A stretch of DNA of 64,000 bases from Rhyzopertha dominica (GCA_025024175.1 QCXZ01000053.1:5394001-5458000), one strand, 5' to 3'; positions 45,330 to 56,685 are shown, numbered from the stretch's first letter. Program-made: numbers and translations. The notes: generated by a model from the letters alone, not told the origin.

Positions 45330-47330
45330 CAAAGCTGGGAAATTTATTTTTGAAATTTACCTAAGTTACTTTGCATAGTTGCTCAATAGAAAGTAACTTT
45401 AGTAACTCAGGTAAAATAAAATAAAAGGTGGGTGATTCATATAAGGTTTTAAGGTCAAGTAAATAATTAGGACACGATTGAACGTCACAGAAGTTTAACT
45501 ATATACTGCCTGGTCTACGCTGCATCTTACAGAAGGCTGCATTTTACTTGAGGAGTATAACTTTATGTTGTGCATAACAATAGCATAGCATTGAAAGTTC
45601 GAAACATCTGTCCACGAAGTTGTTTTTAATTTGTTTGTATCTATGAGTTTGATTGCATATAAAAAATGCTTTAAAAATAAATAAAATTAGTTTCCACCGA
45701 AAAATCATAAAACATCATGGGCTAACCCCTCTGTTCTTTTTGGACCTTAAAATTTTTGCACCTCCGATTTGTATAATTTCAAGCATATTTACTAATCTGG
45801 ACCTCCTGAATTTCGGAATGGTATCNGTTTGTCGCTAGCTACAACGGTTCGATCTAAAAGCGAAGTAAATTAGGCCGCCTGACGTCCTAGGTCATTTCTG
45901 ATCAAATTTTTGGAATCTGCAGCTCAAAATACATCTGTTTGTCGATTTTGAGCTAAAATTAGTTTNCACCGAAAAATCACAAAACATCAAAGGCTAACCC
46001 CTTTGTTCTNTTTGGACCTTAAAATTTTTGCACCTCCGATTTGTATAATTTCAAGCATATTTACTAATCTGGACCTCCTGAATTTCGGAATGGTATCCGT
46101 TTGTCGCTAGCTACAACGGTTCGATCTAAAAGCGAAGTAAATTAGGCCGCCTGACGTCCTAGGTCATTTCTGATCAAATTTTTGGAATCTGCAGCTCAAA
46201 ATACATCTGTTTGTCGATTTTGAGCTAAAATTAGCTTCTACCGAAAAATCACAAAACATCAAAGGCTAACCCCTTTGTTCTTTTTGGACCTTAAAATTTT
46301 TGCACCTCCGATTTGTATAATTTCAAGCATATTTACTAATCTGGACCTCCTGAATTTCGGAATGGTATCCGTCTGTCGCTAGCTACAACGGTTCGATCTA
46401 AAAGCGGAGTAAATTAGGCCGCCCGACGTCCTAGCTCATTTCTGATCAAATTTTTGGAATCTGCAGCTCAAAATACATCTGTTTGTCGATTTTGAGCTAA
46501 AATTAGTTTCCACCGAAAAATCGCAAAACATCAAAGGCTAACCCCTTTGTTCTTTTTGGACCTTAAAATTTTTTAACCTCCGATTTGTATAATTTCAAGC
46601 ATATATTTAATAATCTGGACCTCCTGAATTTCGCAATGGTATCCGTTTGTCGCTAGCTACAACGGTTCGATCTAAAAGGGGAGTAAATTAGGCTGCCCGA
46701 CGTCCTAGCTCATTTCTGATCAAATTTATGGAATCTGCAGTTCAAAATACATCTGTTTGTCGGTTTTGAGCTAAAATTAGTTTCCACCGAAAAATCGCAA
46801 AACATCAAAGGCCAACCCCTTTGTTCTTTTTGGATCTTAAAAATATATCAGATAATGCTGCACAATCTAGTACATTTTACATAAATCTAGTACATTTTAA
46901 CAATTACTTTGTACATCGTGAAGAAAGTAACTGGCAACACTGACCAACATTAACCGTCAGCGTCAATCTCATACTCTTCAAATGTTTTAGCTTTTAAGTT
47001 TGTCTGTTGTTTGCAACTCAAGATGCAACAACTTGTTGTTCATGTTGGGGCACGTATAATTAGATTAAAAAAGTAACTAGGTTACTCCGAAGTAACTAAG
47101 TTACATCAGAGTAAATAAGTTACGACGGTAACTTAGTTATTTTGATTTAACTTAGTCACTTTCAAGTAACTTAGTTACATTACAACAACAACAACAGCAA
47201 GTTACAGTTACATTTTTAAAAAGGAATTACGTTATTAGTTAGTTTTTAACCCAAATTAAAAGTAACTAAGTTACCAAATGTAACTTAGTTACTAAAAAGT
47301 ATCTTAGTTATAAGTTATTTCCCAGCTCTG
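45330..47330. mobile_element. Non-autonomous hAT element, second copy
   Basis: CAAAGCTGGG at 45330 to CCCAGCTCTG at 47330, with flanking GTTGCAAC (45322-45329) and GTTTCAAC (47331-47338). 2001 bp long, a cleaner version than the first copy. Confidence 0.75.
45683..46850. repeat. 272-bp tandem repeat, ~4.3 units (second copy)
   Basis: Unit starts at 45683, 45955, 46227, 46499 and 46773; the last unit is cut after about 70 bp. Units differ by a few substitutions, such as GCGAAG versus GCGGAG and GACCTC versus GATCTT. Confidence 0.92.
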
Positions 47331-48783
47331 GTTTCAACCCACCTAGTATGGCGCTGGGGACCTTGGCTGTCACTTACATCTTACTGAGTAAAGTTTTGCT
47401 TTCATACGTTTCTACACAAAGTTTATTGTATATTAATAGAAATATGTCAATGAGATAAAATATTCCGAGTTCAAAATTGAATTATACAGACTTCCACTGA
47501 TATAATCCGTTTTGTTGCTTTGTAAATCGATCATTCAATGCCGTTTTGATTCACTTTGAAGGTTTTGTCAGCTTTTACTATTTTTCACTCACTGTGTGTG
47601 GGATGCTGCCGCCAATTATTGAAGTTTTCTGCATTGAAATGATTAGGTGAAGACTTAATAAGAGAATACGTTTAATGTTATAATATAAATAATCTCTCTG
47701 TTTTAAAATGCACCCCTTTCAAAAGACGCCTCCTGCTAATATATTCTGCTGAGTCCATTTAAAAGTAGACAAATTAGGACTTCATAAATGTTTTTTTTCT
47801 TTTATCAGAAAGGTATTAAGATTGTAAAAAGAATGGGCTGAACTGTGTTACTAGAATTGCGTCTGCCAGTGTAATGATTATTGTACCGATTAAAAATCCA
47901 ACTAACCAACCAACGAAAACTGGCCAACCTTATTATATCTTGATAAATTGCTGGGAACTACGAAGCGACGGCAGCACAAATTCCAGCCCCACTTAGGGAA
48001 CGGCATCCCGTATAAATTCGATAAACTCAATTAAATTTTAAACACAGCTACAAACGAATCAATAATGCGTCCTCTGAGGGTAGCATTAAAAGGAACTAAT
48101 TTTGTTTAACGGACCCCCTCGCGATACACGCGATAGCTGCCCTTAAATCGAATCATTCGGGCTGCTTCCACAAGAGAATGCTGAAAGCGGAGATCAAAGA
48201 ATTCTCGGTGTGCAAAGGCGCTTTTTTTCTGAAAATTAAGTGGGTAGTTGCGAGCGAGACGGGTAGGTACGTATCGGGGGAAACAGCCCAGTTCCTGCTG
48301 TTAACGCGATAGTCTGAATAATGGATGCAGATTGGAATTTGCAAGAGGTCGGATAAATCTCAGTCCTAGAAAAAAGGGGGAGGCTTTGCTAAAGGGAGGT
48401 ATACATCTGCTACGTGTGCAGGTGAAAACAAGCAACACGAGGTGTGATAAAAAATGCGATGAAGCATCAATATACAAGTATTATAAAACAAAGTTCTCCG
48501 AGGCGTCTTGTAAAGAAAATTTTGGGTTTTAAAACTAATTAATTTATTTCGTCGGTCTGGACAGTGTGTGCCTATATAGCGGTACCTTTGATTATTATCT
48601 TTGCGCGTTTTTCAAGTAGGCTGGGCAAAAAGTTGATCATTAACTGACATCTTGGTTTTCGAATGTCGTGAAAAGTCGAACGTGATTTTAATTATCATCC
48701 ATTAAGGGATTTGCTTTTCACAACATAACTGTGGTGACTTTATTTGGTTATTGGTTTATCGTGAATTTGGGCACGATTGCTTT

Positions 48784-50029
48784 TCGGAACTTCACCACCC
48801 TCTTTTGGGATTTTGAAGGAAAACTAGTTCCGCACGTGTTAACGTGCTCGCTTAAATTAATCGGATTGGTATAAAAGAAGCCCTCAGGGAGGTGAGCACA
48901 AATATTTTTGCTAGTTTCAGTTGCTTAAAGGAATTATACATTTTTAAGGGTTTCTACCAGGGCTCGCTGAGATTTGTTTGTCGGTATTTGGACCTGAATT
49001 CCTGTGCGAGTTTGCCTGGATTCCTCGTATAAATCCATCGAGTTGGATTACGATCTGCAGTTAAAAACACCACCCAAGGTCTAATATCATCCCCTTGCTT
49101 TCCGGATTGCTATTCTTGTGACGGTACCTAAAACCAGGAAGGTCCATTCTGCAGGTCAGATCTTTACCATTATATGATTCGGCGGTTAAAGGTGTGTACG
49201 TCTTTTTCGCTTCACGAGGCACAAGGAAATATCTGTTCGTCATAAACTTTTAGAACATTCTAACATTGGTTACATTACTTTGGTTGTTTGATAAAGGAAG
49301 AGTTTGCGTTCTCATTTAAGATAATTACTATAGAGTAAACCATTGTTTGTTTAATTATTGTACATTGGTACACATTTATGCTTTTTTTGAAACGTGTTAT
49401 TTATATACTTTTTGCTGTCATTTTCTTTTGTAAAGACACTTCGCAGTTTGGGTTGCTATTTCATACGCAAATTTGTCATTTAACACCAAGCATATCCGCT
49501 AGCGCATGGCCATTCGCTCGTGACGTCGCGTGATTCTTTCACATGTTTTTTTTTTACATGACCATTCATCCCCGTTCTGTAACTTCTCTTTGGATACTTC
49601 ATAAGACTATTTTTCTTGTTCGCGTCTTCAAATAAATTGCGAGTGCTCTCTCCAATAAAAAAGAACATTTATTTTGGTTGTACATTTTCAATAGTGAACA
49701 TACTTACCTGCATAAATGTATGATTTAAATTTAAANAGACGTTTAAATATNATTACATACGGCTAATTTATTTAGTTACTATACTTACCTTTTTTGTGCT
49801 TTGGTTGGCCATCATTCTATCTACCTGTGGTAGGTGCAGGTAAGTGCCATACTTTTCATTCGTTTTGAAGGAAGCATTTCCAACTTAGGGGTATTTCGTT
49901 CATCTACCTGGCGCCCAAATATTAATAAATCCACGCTAATAGGTCGGTAACTAGGCATATTTTGGTGTATAATCTTTTTTACATAACCACACGCCCTCTC
50001 CGACTATTAGCTAGCGGGTACCTCATCGC
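48784..50029. other. Unique stretch, nothing recognised
   Basis: Unique non-transposon DNA after the duplicated block, GC-richer at 48780-49060. A 60-codon minus frame at 49061-49243 (MTNRYFLVPREAK...) ends at a possible donor (TTTTAG|gtaccg) but has no support as an exon. Ambiguous bases at 49736 and 49751. Confidence 0.4.
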
Positions 50030-50250
50030 TTCAGGTAACATTAGCCTAGATTTTTTGTAAAAGTACATTTTGTGCGTTACAGTCTGTCTGCCCGTTCGCG
50101 ATAAACTCAAAAACTACTAAACAGATTTTCATGGGGTTTTCACCAATAGATAGACTAATTCATGGGGAAAGCTTTGGTATATAATATGTCAAAGTTTTGT
50201 GTAAATTGGTTAAAATAGAACGATAATTGTTGGAAGTGTTGGTTAAAATT
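50030..50250. repeat. Interspersed repeat fragment
   Basis: CGCGATAAACTCAAAAACTA followed by CAGATTTTCATGGGGTTTTC and a run ending in TATAATATGTCAAAG resembles a phrase seen over and over in insect genomes as part of mobile DNA. The family is not identified. Confidence 0.35.
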
Positions 50251-50296
50251 AAGCCGCGTGGAAGTTTTCATCGAAAATGCTGCTTAATCCCGCTTG

Positions 50297-50655
50297 AGAT
50301 ATCAATTAGGTAGCTAGGAAACAAGCTGATTAAACGTATGTGCTTTATCTCACTTGATTTATCATTTATTTGACGATCGTTTCGACCACACCGTCATTGT
50401 CAAAGAATTTTGTTTACGTCCCCTTTTTACAGGGGTTGTAAAGTACAGTTGTATAATCTCTTGCCTGGGTTTTGAAGGCCGACTTTATAATTTCGGCAAA
50501 ATCAAAGGCGTACTGAACATGGGAATTTCGATTGGTGTATTTGCCAAGTGTTTTTTCAGAGCCTGAGCTTTTTTAATTTCCAAAAGTTCTAAAAGGTTCA
50601 ATTTTTTACCTTTCCTTTCGCAATGTAAAACTTTGACGTCGCTTTCATCTAAGTA
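50297..50655 (-). repeat. Left inverted pseudo-LTR of a PLE
   Basis: Reverse-complement match to about 51240-51650. It contains GACGATCGTTTCGACC (hammerhead-like motif on the minus strand) and the coding-derived part CTTTCGCAATGTAAAACTTT. Confidence 0.8.
50372..50405 (-). ncRNA. Hammerhead-like motif, left PLE arm
   Basis: The minus strand reads UUGACAAU, a short helix GAC/GUC, then GAAACGAUCGUC. ACGAUCGU is a perfect 8-nt palindrome in the stem III position, which fits a dimer-forming hammerhead. The first core base is U instead of C. Confidence 0.45.
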
Positions 50656-50697
50656 ATGGTTATTTTTATGCAATGGTAAAAAACCCTAGAAAAAGAA

Positions 50698-51420
50698 AAG
50701 GATGGAGTTATTAATTTTCTGGACTTATCGATGTCGGTAAGGAATAGTAAAAATGACTTTGAAATTTATAAAAAAAAACAACACAGTCAGATGTTATAAC
50801 CCCGGCTTGCTCAAATCAATCATTACAGATTAAACATTCCGCGTTTTATAGTTTAATAAACAGACTAATAAATATACCATTTAGAAAGGAAAATTTCGGA
50901 AAAGAATTGACAACAATTAAACAAGTCGCCTATAACAATGGATATGAAAAAGCAATATAAAGTTAAAATACAAAGAATACTGCACAATGCTAACATCAAT
51001 GATAAAGTACATATTTTTGCCGCAGTAAATTTTGTCAAAGGAGTTAGTGTTTGCGTTAAAAATAGGCTGAATAGATTCGGAATAAAAGCACCAGAGGTTA
51101 ATAAGTGCAATTTGGGAGGTCTTCTGGTTAACAAAAAGCCAAAATCTAATAAATTGAACAAAAACGGCATTTACCAAATAAAATGCATGGAATGTGACAT
51201 GATATACATAGGACAATCAGGTAGAGCTGTTAAAAGTAGAGTAACCATTACTTAGATGAAAGCGACGTTAAAGTTTTACATTGCGAAAGGAAAGGTAAAA
51301 AACTAATCCGTTTAGAACTTTTGGAAACTAAAGAAGCTCAGCATCAGAAAAAACATTTGGCAAATACACAAATAGAAATTCCCATGTCCAGTACGCCTTT
51401 GATATTGCTGAAATCATAAA
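50698..51420 (+). pseudogene. Penelope-like element, C-terminal part
   Basis: Reads INFLDLSMSVRNSKNDFEIY (about 50710-50770), HSAFYSLINRLINIPF (about 50835-50885), LHNANINDKVHIFAAVNF, then NGIYQIKCMECDMIYIGQSG (about 51160-51225), the GIY-YIG onset. A deletion follows, leading to NHYLDESDVKVLHCERKGKK and LIRLELLETKEAQ. These are the FLDL, NRL, GIY-YIG and C-terminal parts of a PLE. Stops and one internal deletion make it inactive; the RT core is missing. Confidence 0.75.
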
Positions 51421-51650
51421 GTCGGCCTTCAAAACCCATCGGGAGAGAGATTTTACAACTGTACTTTACAACCCCTGTGAAAGGGGACGTAAACAAAATT
51501 CTGCACATCTGAGTTTAATATAATGCTGTTATCTCTTTGACAATGACCGTTTTAGGTCGAAACGATCGTCAGAGTTATCTGATAAATCAAGTGAGACAAA
51601 GCACATACGTTCAATCAGCTTGTTTCCAAGCTACCTAATTGATTCAGGAT
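51240..51650 (+). repeat. Right inverted pseudo-LTR of the PLE
   Basis: Mirror of 50297-50655 with moderate divergence. It overlaps the end of the coding remnant, then runs through CCCCTGTGAAAGGGGACGTA and the hammerhead-like motif to AAGCTACCTAATTGATTC. Confidence 0.8.
51535..51570 (+). ncRNA. Hammerhead-like motif, right PLE arm
   Basis: UUUGACAAU, helix GACC/GGUC over the loop GUUUUA, then GAAACGAUCGUC. It keeps the layout of 5124-5163 (core, unpaired U, helix, GAAAC, palindrome, GUC) with a wholly different helix and a longer palindrome. Confidence 0.5.
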
Positions 51651-51925
51651 GTTTCGCAATGAATGCATCTTTGAATCCATTCCACATATCCTTTTGAGAT
51701 ATAACAAAACAATGCATGGTGGGATATTCCTTTTTATAGATCTACGCAAAGGTCCGCGATGGCATGCGTCTCTCTTTTAAGGATAGCTTACTATACTGGA
51801 GGTGAAGACGGGAGGAAGGTGGCAAACGCACATAAAATGACTATAACATTGACTGATATGGTTGCATGGTATGGGTTACGCCAAGTTATTGCTGCAGCTA
51901 CTCGGGGAAAAACTGTATAGATAAT

Positions 51926-52067
51926 TAAAATGCGTGTCTATGCTGTGCTGTCTACACCTCAACCAACTGCAGATAGTACTATTTCGCTGTCATTACAGCT
52001 CATCAGTGCAGTTTAGGTCTAGTGTAGACAACACGGCATAGAACTGGTTTTGCTTATATACCAAAGC
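51926..52067 (-). mobile_element. Short hammerhead-bearing retroposon, copy E (142 bp)
   Basis: Bounded by a 14-bp direct duplication ACTGTATAGATAAT (51912-51925 and 52068-52081), so its ends are exact. On the minus strand it starts CTTTGGTATATAAGC (TATA-like box), carries a complete hammerhead fold and ends CACGCATTTTAAT. Its head CTATGCCGTGTTGTCTACA and tail TGTAGACAGCACAGCATAG are near-perfect complements. No coding capacity. Confidence 0.8.
51977..52034 (-). ncRNA. Hammerhead ribozyme, complete core (copy E)
   Basis: Minus strand: GUC at 52029-52027, core CUGAUGA (52006-52000), helix II GCUGU with ACAGC over AAUG, then GAAA (51985-51982). Stem III is AUAGU against the GUUGU before the cleavage C. 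Stem I is UACA with UGCA (one mismatch; intact in copy A). All invariant core bases are present. Confidence 0.75.
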
Positions 52068-53045
52068 ACTGTATAGATAATATTTTTACAAATTTTGATC
52101 TTAATGAAATTGAAACTAGCATACATGACATATGTATCTATAACTTAAGCACAAGTAAACCAAAACCTGTTAAAAAAGTTTGTAGACCTATTTCTAAGCA
52201 AGGCACCTTAACTTTTCACAATCTTGTCAACATAATTTCCTGGGAATTTATCAATGACATAAATACGAGAGCTAGTACTAAGTTCTGTCATTTTGCTGGG
52301 CAGCTCAGAATCAGTTTTATAAAGCTATTTCTGCAAAAAAATTATACTACTGCAAAAATAGAGCCTATAATTGTCAATGGCTTAGCAATGAACTAAAAAG
52401 CATGCGAGAACAACTTAAAAATCCTGATAATGCATCTCTCAAGACAAAATACAATGAATTCATAAAAAATACAAAAAAACTTTTACAGTGTCATTAGAAG
52501 TATGTGGTATGTAATAAACGAAACAAACTTAAATCCAAATGATCTCAACCACTATTTTGTTCATGTGGCGCAAACCATAACATGTGCTCAACCTAATACG
52601 ACAAACACGGACCCTATAGATTACATTAACAATATAGATAGTAAATTGCATTTCATCTTAAGTCATTCATCCACATAGAAGTACGAGATATTGTATACTC
52701 TTTAAACAACAGTAAAACTTGTGATTTTTACGATCTGAACATATTAATTACGAAAAAGCATTTTAAATATAATTATTGTACCCCTTACAAAACTAATTAA
52801 TTTATGTATCGAATAAAGTACTTTTACGGAAAATCAAAAAGGAGCGTTAGTAATACCAATTTTCAATAAGCGTGACATCAATGGTGTATCGAATTATCGT
52901 CCAATTTCACCACTACCAACTTTCGCAAAAGTTTTTGCAAAATGTTTAGCAAACGCGATATCTAAGTATTTTGAGACGCTGCGCATAATTCCCCCACTCT
53001 CCGTTATATCAGAGCTTTTGATTTACTCAACAGTTCAGCTTGTAT

Positions 53046-53502
53046 AAACTCTTCATTCGTAGGTGTTGCCATAAATCGCTTTACTTTCGCTAAATTTTAT
53101 TGCTCCGAATTCAGTTCTATGAAACACGGGAAGGATAAGTGGCGCTAATTCCGTTAGCGCGAGCTCGATTTTTAGAAATTAGTGAGGTATTCACTTCTAA
53201 TACGATTACACGAGGGTAGAAATTCCTGCAACATCTCCCCTACTCACATAGACATGGAGTTCCGTAACAAACCGTTATTTGCTCGGATGTACGCTCAAAA
53301 GGCATCGAAATTGCAGTCCATACGAGTCATTTCCTTTAGATTTCCACCCGCTATCGGAAAGGCTTGCTTCTGCTGAGTTTAAAGGTATCAGAGATGTGTC
53401 AGATACCAAGAAGTAATCTTAAAAATCGAAAGATTCTTTCAGAAAAAGGAATGTGCTGTAACCACTGACAGAGAAAACGCGAAAGATAATTATATTGAAG
53501 TC
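53046..53502. other. Unique GC-richer stretch
   Basis: No transposon motif. Less AT-rich than its flanks (53100-53400). Possibly conserved non-coding DNA; no exon supported. Confidence 0.35.
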
Positions 53503-56188
53503 TATACAGGGTAAGTCAGTTTTTTGTAGACAAACTTTAACAGAAGATAGAAAACATGTTTTTAAAAAGAAAAGTTCCTATGAACATATGTCGTAGAAGG
53601 CTTCGTTTCTGAGATACAGGGTGTTGAAAATAATTTCTTTTTCTCGAATTTTCATTATAACTTATAAACGAATGCTAATATTTTTTCATGTTTGGGGGAT
53701 AATGCTTATTAATTAAGGCGCATAAAACAAGCGATAATAATGTTCAAAAATTTGCACAGTGGTGGAGTGGAGGGGGTGCTCAACCCCTTTCTTAAACAGA
53801 ACTTCTACGCCAATGACTATTTGTAAAAAAACTGTTATTTTCATCATCTACATACATTTTAACAATAGTAATGTCCCTTCTTCTGTTTCGAAAATCCTAT
53901 GCATTTCCGAGTTATTTTGATGTGTTAGAGTTTGATGTATTAAATTAAGTAATTTATTTATTATCAATTACCGGCTAAATACTTAATTCTTTCGACGAAA
54001 ACTACCAAAAAAGCCGAAATATCTTAGTCTTTATCTCTTTCCAATGTAGTCAAAATAAATATTTGTTATATCAAGCCATACTCAAATTGCAACAAAGTAT
54101 GATACTCCTTGGAAAACAATAAGTATTAAATGTCATATTTTGAAACGACACTTTGACTTGTTTATCTACAAACACTATCGCTTCATCTTGAATATTTTCA
54201 CTGTTATTAATTTTTTTTAAGTTTAAAAGTTATTTCATTTGATTTGCCAGCTTCTAATTAGTGTAAGATGCCGTTTACATTTACAAATAGCGAACAAGCC
54301 GACATTCATTTTATTTATGGGTTTGCAAATGGGAATTCAAGGTATGCAGCTAGGGAGTATCGAAGAAGATTTCCAAATAGACGGCAACCTCACCATTCCG
54401 TTTTTGTTAGTATGCACCGTCGATTTGCTGACCAGGGTTTAGAAAAGACAATACATGGGGACCGACAAAACAACCGTGGACGAGATAGAATTGAAGAGGC
54501 TATATTACGTGAATTTAATGGGAATCCAACGACAAGTACTCGACGTACTGCTGTTGCTCTTGGTATTTCCCAAAGTAAAATTTGCCAGGTTTTAAAACGG
54601 GATCACAGACGCCCATATCATTTTCAACCTGTTCAAGGTTTATATCCAGGTGACGCCGAACGAAGATTAAATTATTGTAAGTGGGTGCTTAACTCCATTC
54701 AAAATAATAGAGATTTCTTATTCAACATACTGTGGACTGATGAATAATGTTTTACTCGACGTGGTACAGTAAATTTTCACAATCTGCATGTATTGGCACA
54801 TGAAAATCTACATGCCATTCGACCAAGAAGTTTTCAACGTGAATTTAGTACAAATGCCTGGATTGGAATTTACGGCAACCACGTGTTTGGACCTTATTTC
54901 TTGCCGCAACGTGTAAATTCAGAAAATTTCCTACAATTGTTTGAAGAAGAGCATGCTATGTGGGAAGACATTCCCTTGAATTTAAGAGGACAGTCTTGGA
55001 TTCAGCTTGATGGATGCCCGGCCCATTATGGCAGAAATGTAAGAAATTGGCTAAACAATAACTATCCGGGGAGGTGGATAGGTCGGGGAGGTCCAGTGGC
55101 GTGCCTTCCCAGATCCCCCGATTTAACGCCACTTGACTTTTTTGTGTGGGGATTTGTTAAGGAAAAAGTGCATACCACTCCGGTTAATACACTTGATGAA
55201 CTTCACAATCGCCTCAGAGATGCTTGCAATGAAATAAGGGTGCATCATTTAGTTAACTTAAGACGTTCTATTGACGTCGCTGTGAAATGTGTATTGAAAA
55301 GAACGGTTTACATTTTGAACAAAGTGTCTAATTTTAGTATACTAGTATTATTGTTATTAATTGTTATTTATAAATCATTATTGCTTACAATAAATTGCAC
55401 AATTGTAAATTAAATATGTATTGTTATAACTTCAAAAATTTTCTTCATAAAGATCAACATCAATATTTATTCAATGTTTTTTTTTTTAAATTTTATTGCG
55501 ATACATTAGTATTTACACAGCACAAAATAAATAAGGAATGTTAAAATTAGTGTACACGTTTCGACTTAAAAACTTTTGTATTTGAGTAACGCTTGATATA
55601 ACAAACATTTATTTTGATTCCATTGGTAAAAGATAAAAAAAATAAGAGATTTCGGCTTTTTGAATCCTTAACATACCATATTTTGGTAGTTTTCGGCTAA
55701 AGAATTAAATATTTAGCCGATAATTGATAATAAATAAATTACTTAATTTAATACATCAAACTCTAACACATCAAAATAACTCGGAAATGCATAGGATTTT
55801 CGAAACAGAAGAAGGGACATTACTTTTGTTAAAATGTATGTAGATAATGAAAATAACAGGTTTTTTTCAAATAGTTATTGGCGTAGAAGTTCTGTTTAAG
55901 AAAGGGGTAGAGCACCCCCTCCACTCCGAAACTGTGCAAATTTTTGAACATTATTATCGCTTGTTTTATACGCCTTAATTAATAAGCATTATCCCCCAAA
56001 CATGAAAAAATCTTAGCATTCGTTTATAAGTTATAATAAAAATTCGAGAAAAAGAAATTATTTTCAACACCCTGTATCTCAGAAACGAAGCCTTCTACGA
56101 CATTTGTTTATAGGAACTTTTCTTTTTAAAAACATGTGTTCTATCTTCTGTTAAAGTTTGTCTACAAAAAACTGATTCACCCTGTATA
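53503..56188 (+). mobile_element. DD41D mariner-like element with ~590-bp TIRs
   Basis: TATACAGGG at 53503 is mirrored by CCCTGTATA ending at 56188. The inverted match runs about 590 bp inward (to about 54090 on the left and 55575 on the right), including AACTCGGAAATGCATAGGAT in the right arm and its reverse complement in the left. This is very long for a mariner-type element. The transposase gene lies between the arms in plus orientation. Confidence 0.9.
54268..55413 (+). pseudogene. DD41D transposase with one in-frame stop
   Basis: ATG at 54268 starts MPFTFTNSEQADIHFIYGFA. An N-terminal helix and RRRFPNRRQP follow, then an HTH (TSTRRTAVALGISQSKICQV, about residues 91-110) and RPYHFQPVQGL. 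The first catalytic Asp is in NILWTDE, immediately followed by TAA (54745-54747). The same frame continues CFTRRGTVNFHN. It then gives WIGIYGNHVFGPYFLP, the second Asp in WIQLDGCPAHYG and the third in LPRSPDLTPLDFFVWG, 41 residues later. Apart from that one stop the frame is open over 380 codons, so this is a recently active copy or a sequencing error. The hydrophobic tail after about residue 360 probably lies beyond the ancestral stop. Confidence 0.85.
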
Positions 56189-56421
56189 TGTAAGGAGTTT
56201 AACTTTATACATATAAATCCAGTTAATAGCATAGGAACGATATTTTAAACACTGTACAATATTAAAGAAAATAACGCAGCATGAGGCAGTATGAATAACC
56301 CGTGAAGTTAGTAAGTAAAGGACGTTTAAACGATGAAAATAGGAAAGCAAAGTTACTGAACTCCCCTTGGTTAATCTAATTACTAATAGAACTTGAAGAA
56401 CGTAATAGAACAGATTAATAA

Positions 56422-56660
56422 TTAAAGTAAGCGAACTGTCACATTATTAAACAAAGTATTGCGACTAGTTTCATGCTGAAGTTCAGCTACTGCTAAGTGG
56501 AAGAAACCTGATTTTATGCAGCGCTTATGTTCATTAAGCTTTGTTTTAATGGATCCATCTGTTTCGCCGATATACACGGCACCGCACGAAGATAAAAAAG
56601 TCTGTGACAACTTCGAACCCTTGAAATTTGTAATCAGAGTCACATACACGAATTCCACCC
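56422..56660 (-). pseudogene. PLE GIY-YIG fragment
   Basis: The minus strand reads LSSCGAVYIGETDGSIKTKL and NEHKRCIKSG, then AVAELQHETSRNTLFNN. This is the second half of a PLE nuclease domain. Flanked directly by a PLE N-terminal fragment on the other strand. Confidence 0.65.
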
Positions 56661-56685
56661 TCTAGTTCTACCTAATAGTCAGTCC

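Larger units (their letters stand above)
38577..48783. repeat. 10.2-kb block, second copy (contig start after gap)
   Basis: Repeats 28273-38476 in the same order and orientation. Stray extra and missing bases are concentrated in its first 3 kb (for example cgccctacc, gttgggtttt), the end next to the gap. Sequence beyond 48783 is unique. Read together with the first copy this is best explained as an unmerged overlap. Confidence 0.9.
51825..53045 (+). pseudogene. Jockey/R1-like LINE ORF2 fragment, interrupted
   Basis: The endonuclease end reads LTDMVAWYGLRQVIAAATRG (51850-51910), the familiar 'YGLxQxIxxPTRG..LDNIFTN'. It is interrupted by a short insertion (51926-52067) and resumes with IFTNFDLNEIETSIHDICI. 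Further on: LNPNDLNHYFVHVAQTI (about 52530), YDLNILITKK, GALVIPIFNKRDINGVSNYR (about 52843) and PISPLPTFAKVFAKCLANAI, the RT onset. Frame changes and stops are common, and the catalytic RT boxes are not present. Confidence 0.75.

Noticed and set aside
49061..49243. Possible 60-codon exon on the minus strand
   Set aside because: It has a donor-like end but no acceptor, no homologue and no partner exon.
49908..49925. TGGCGCCCAAAT near 49912, similar to a retrovirus-like primer-binding site
   Set aside because: No LTR ends in TG/CA next to it and no gag or pol frame follows.
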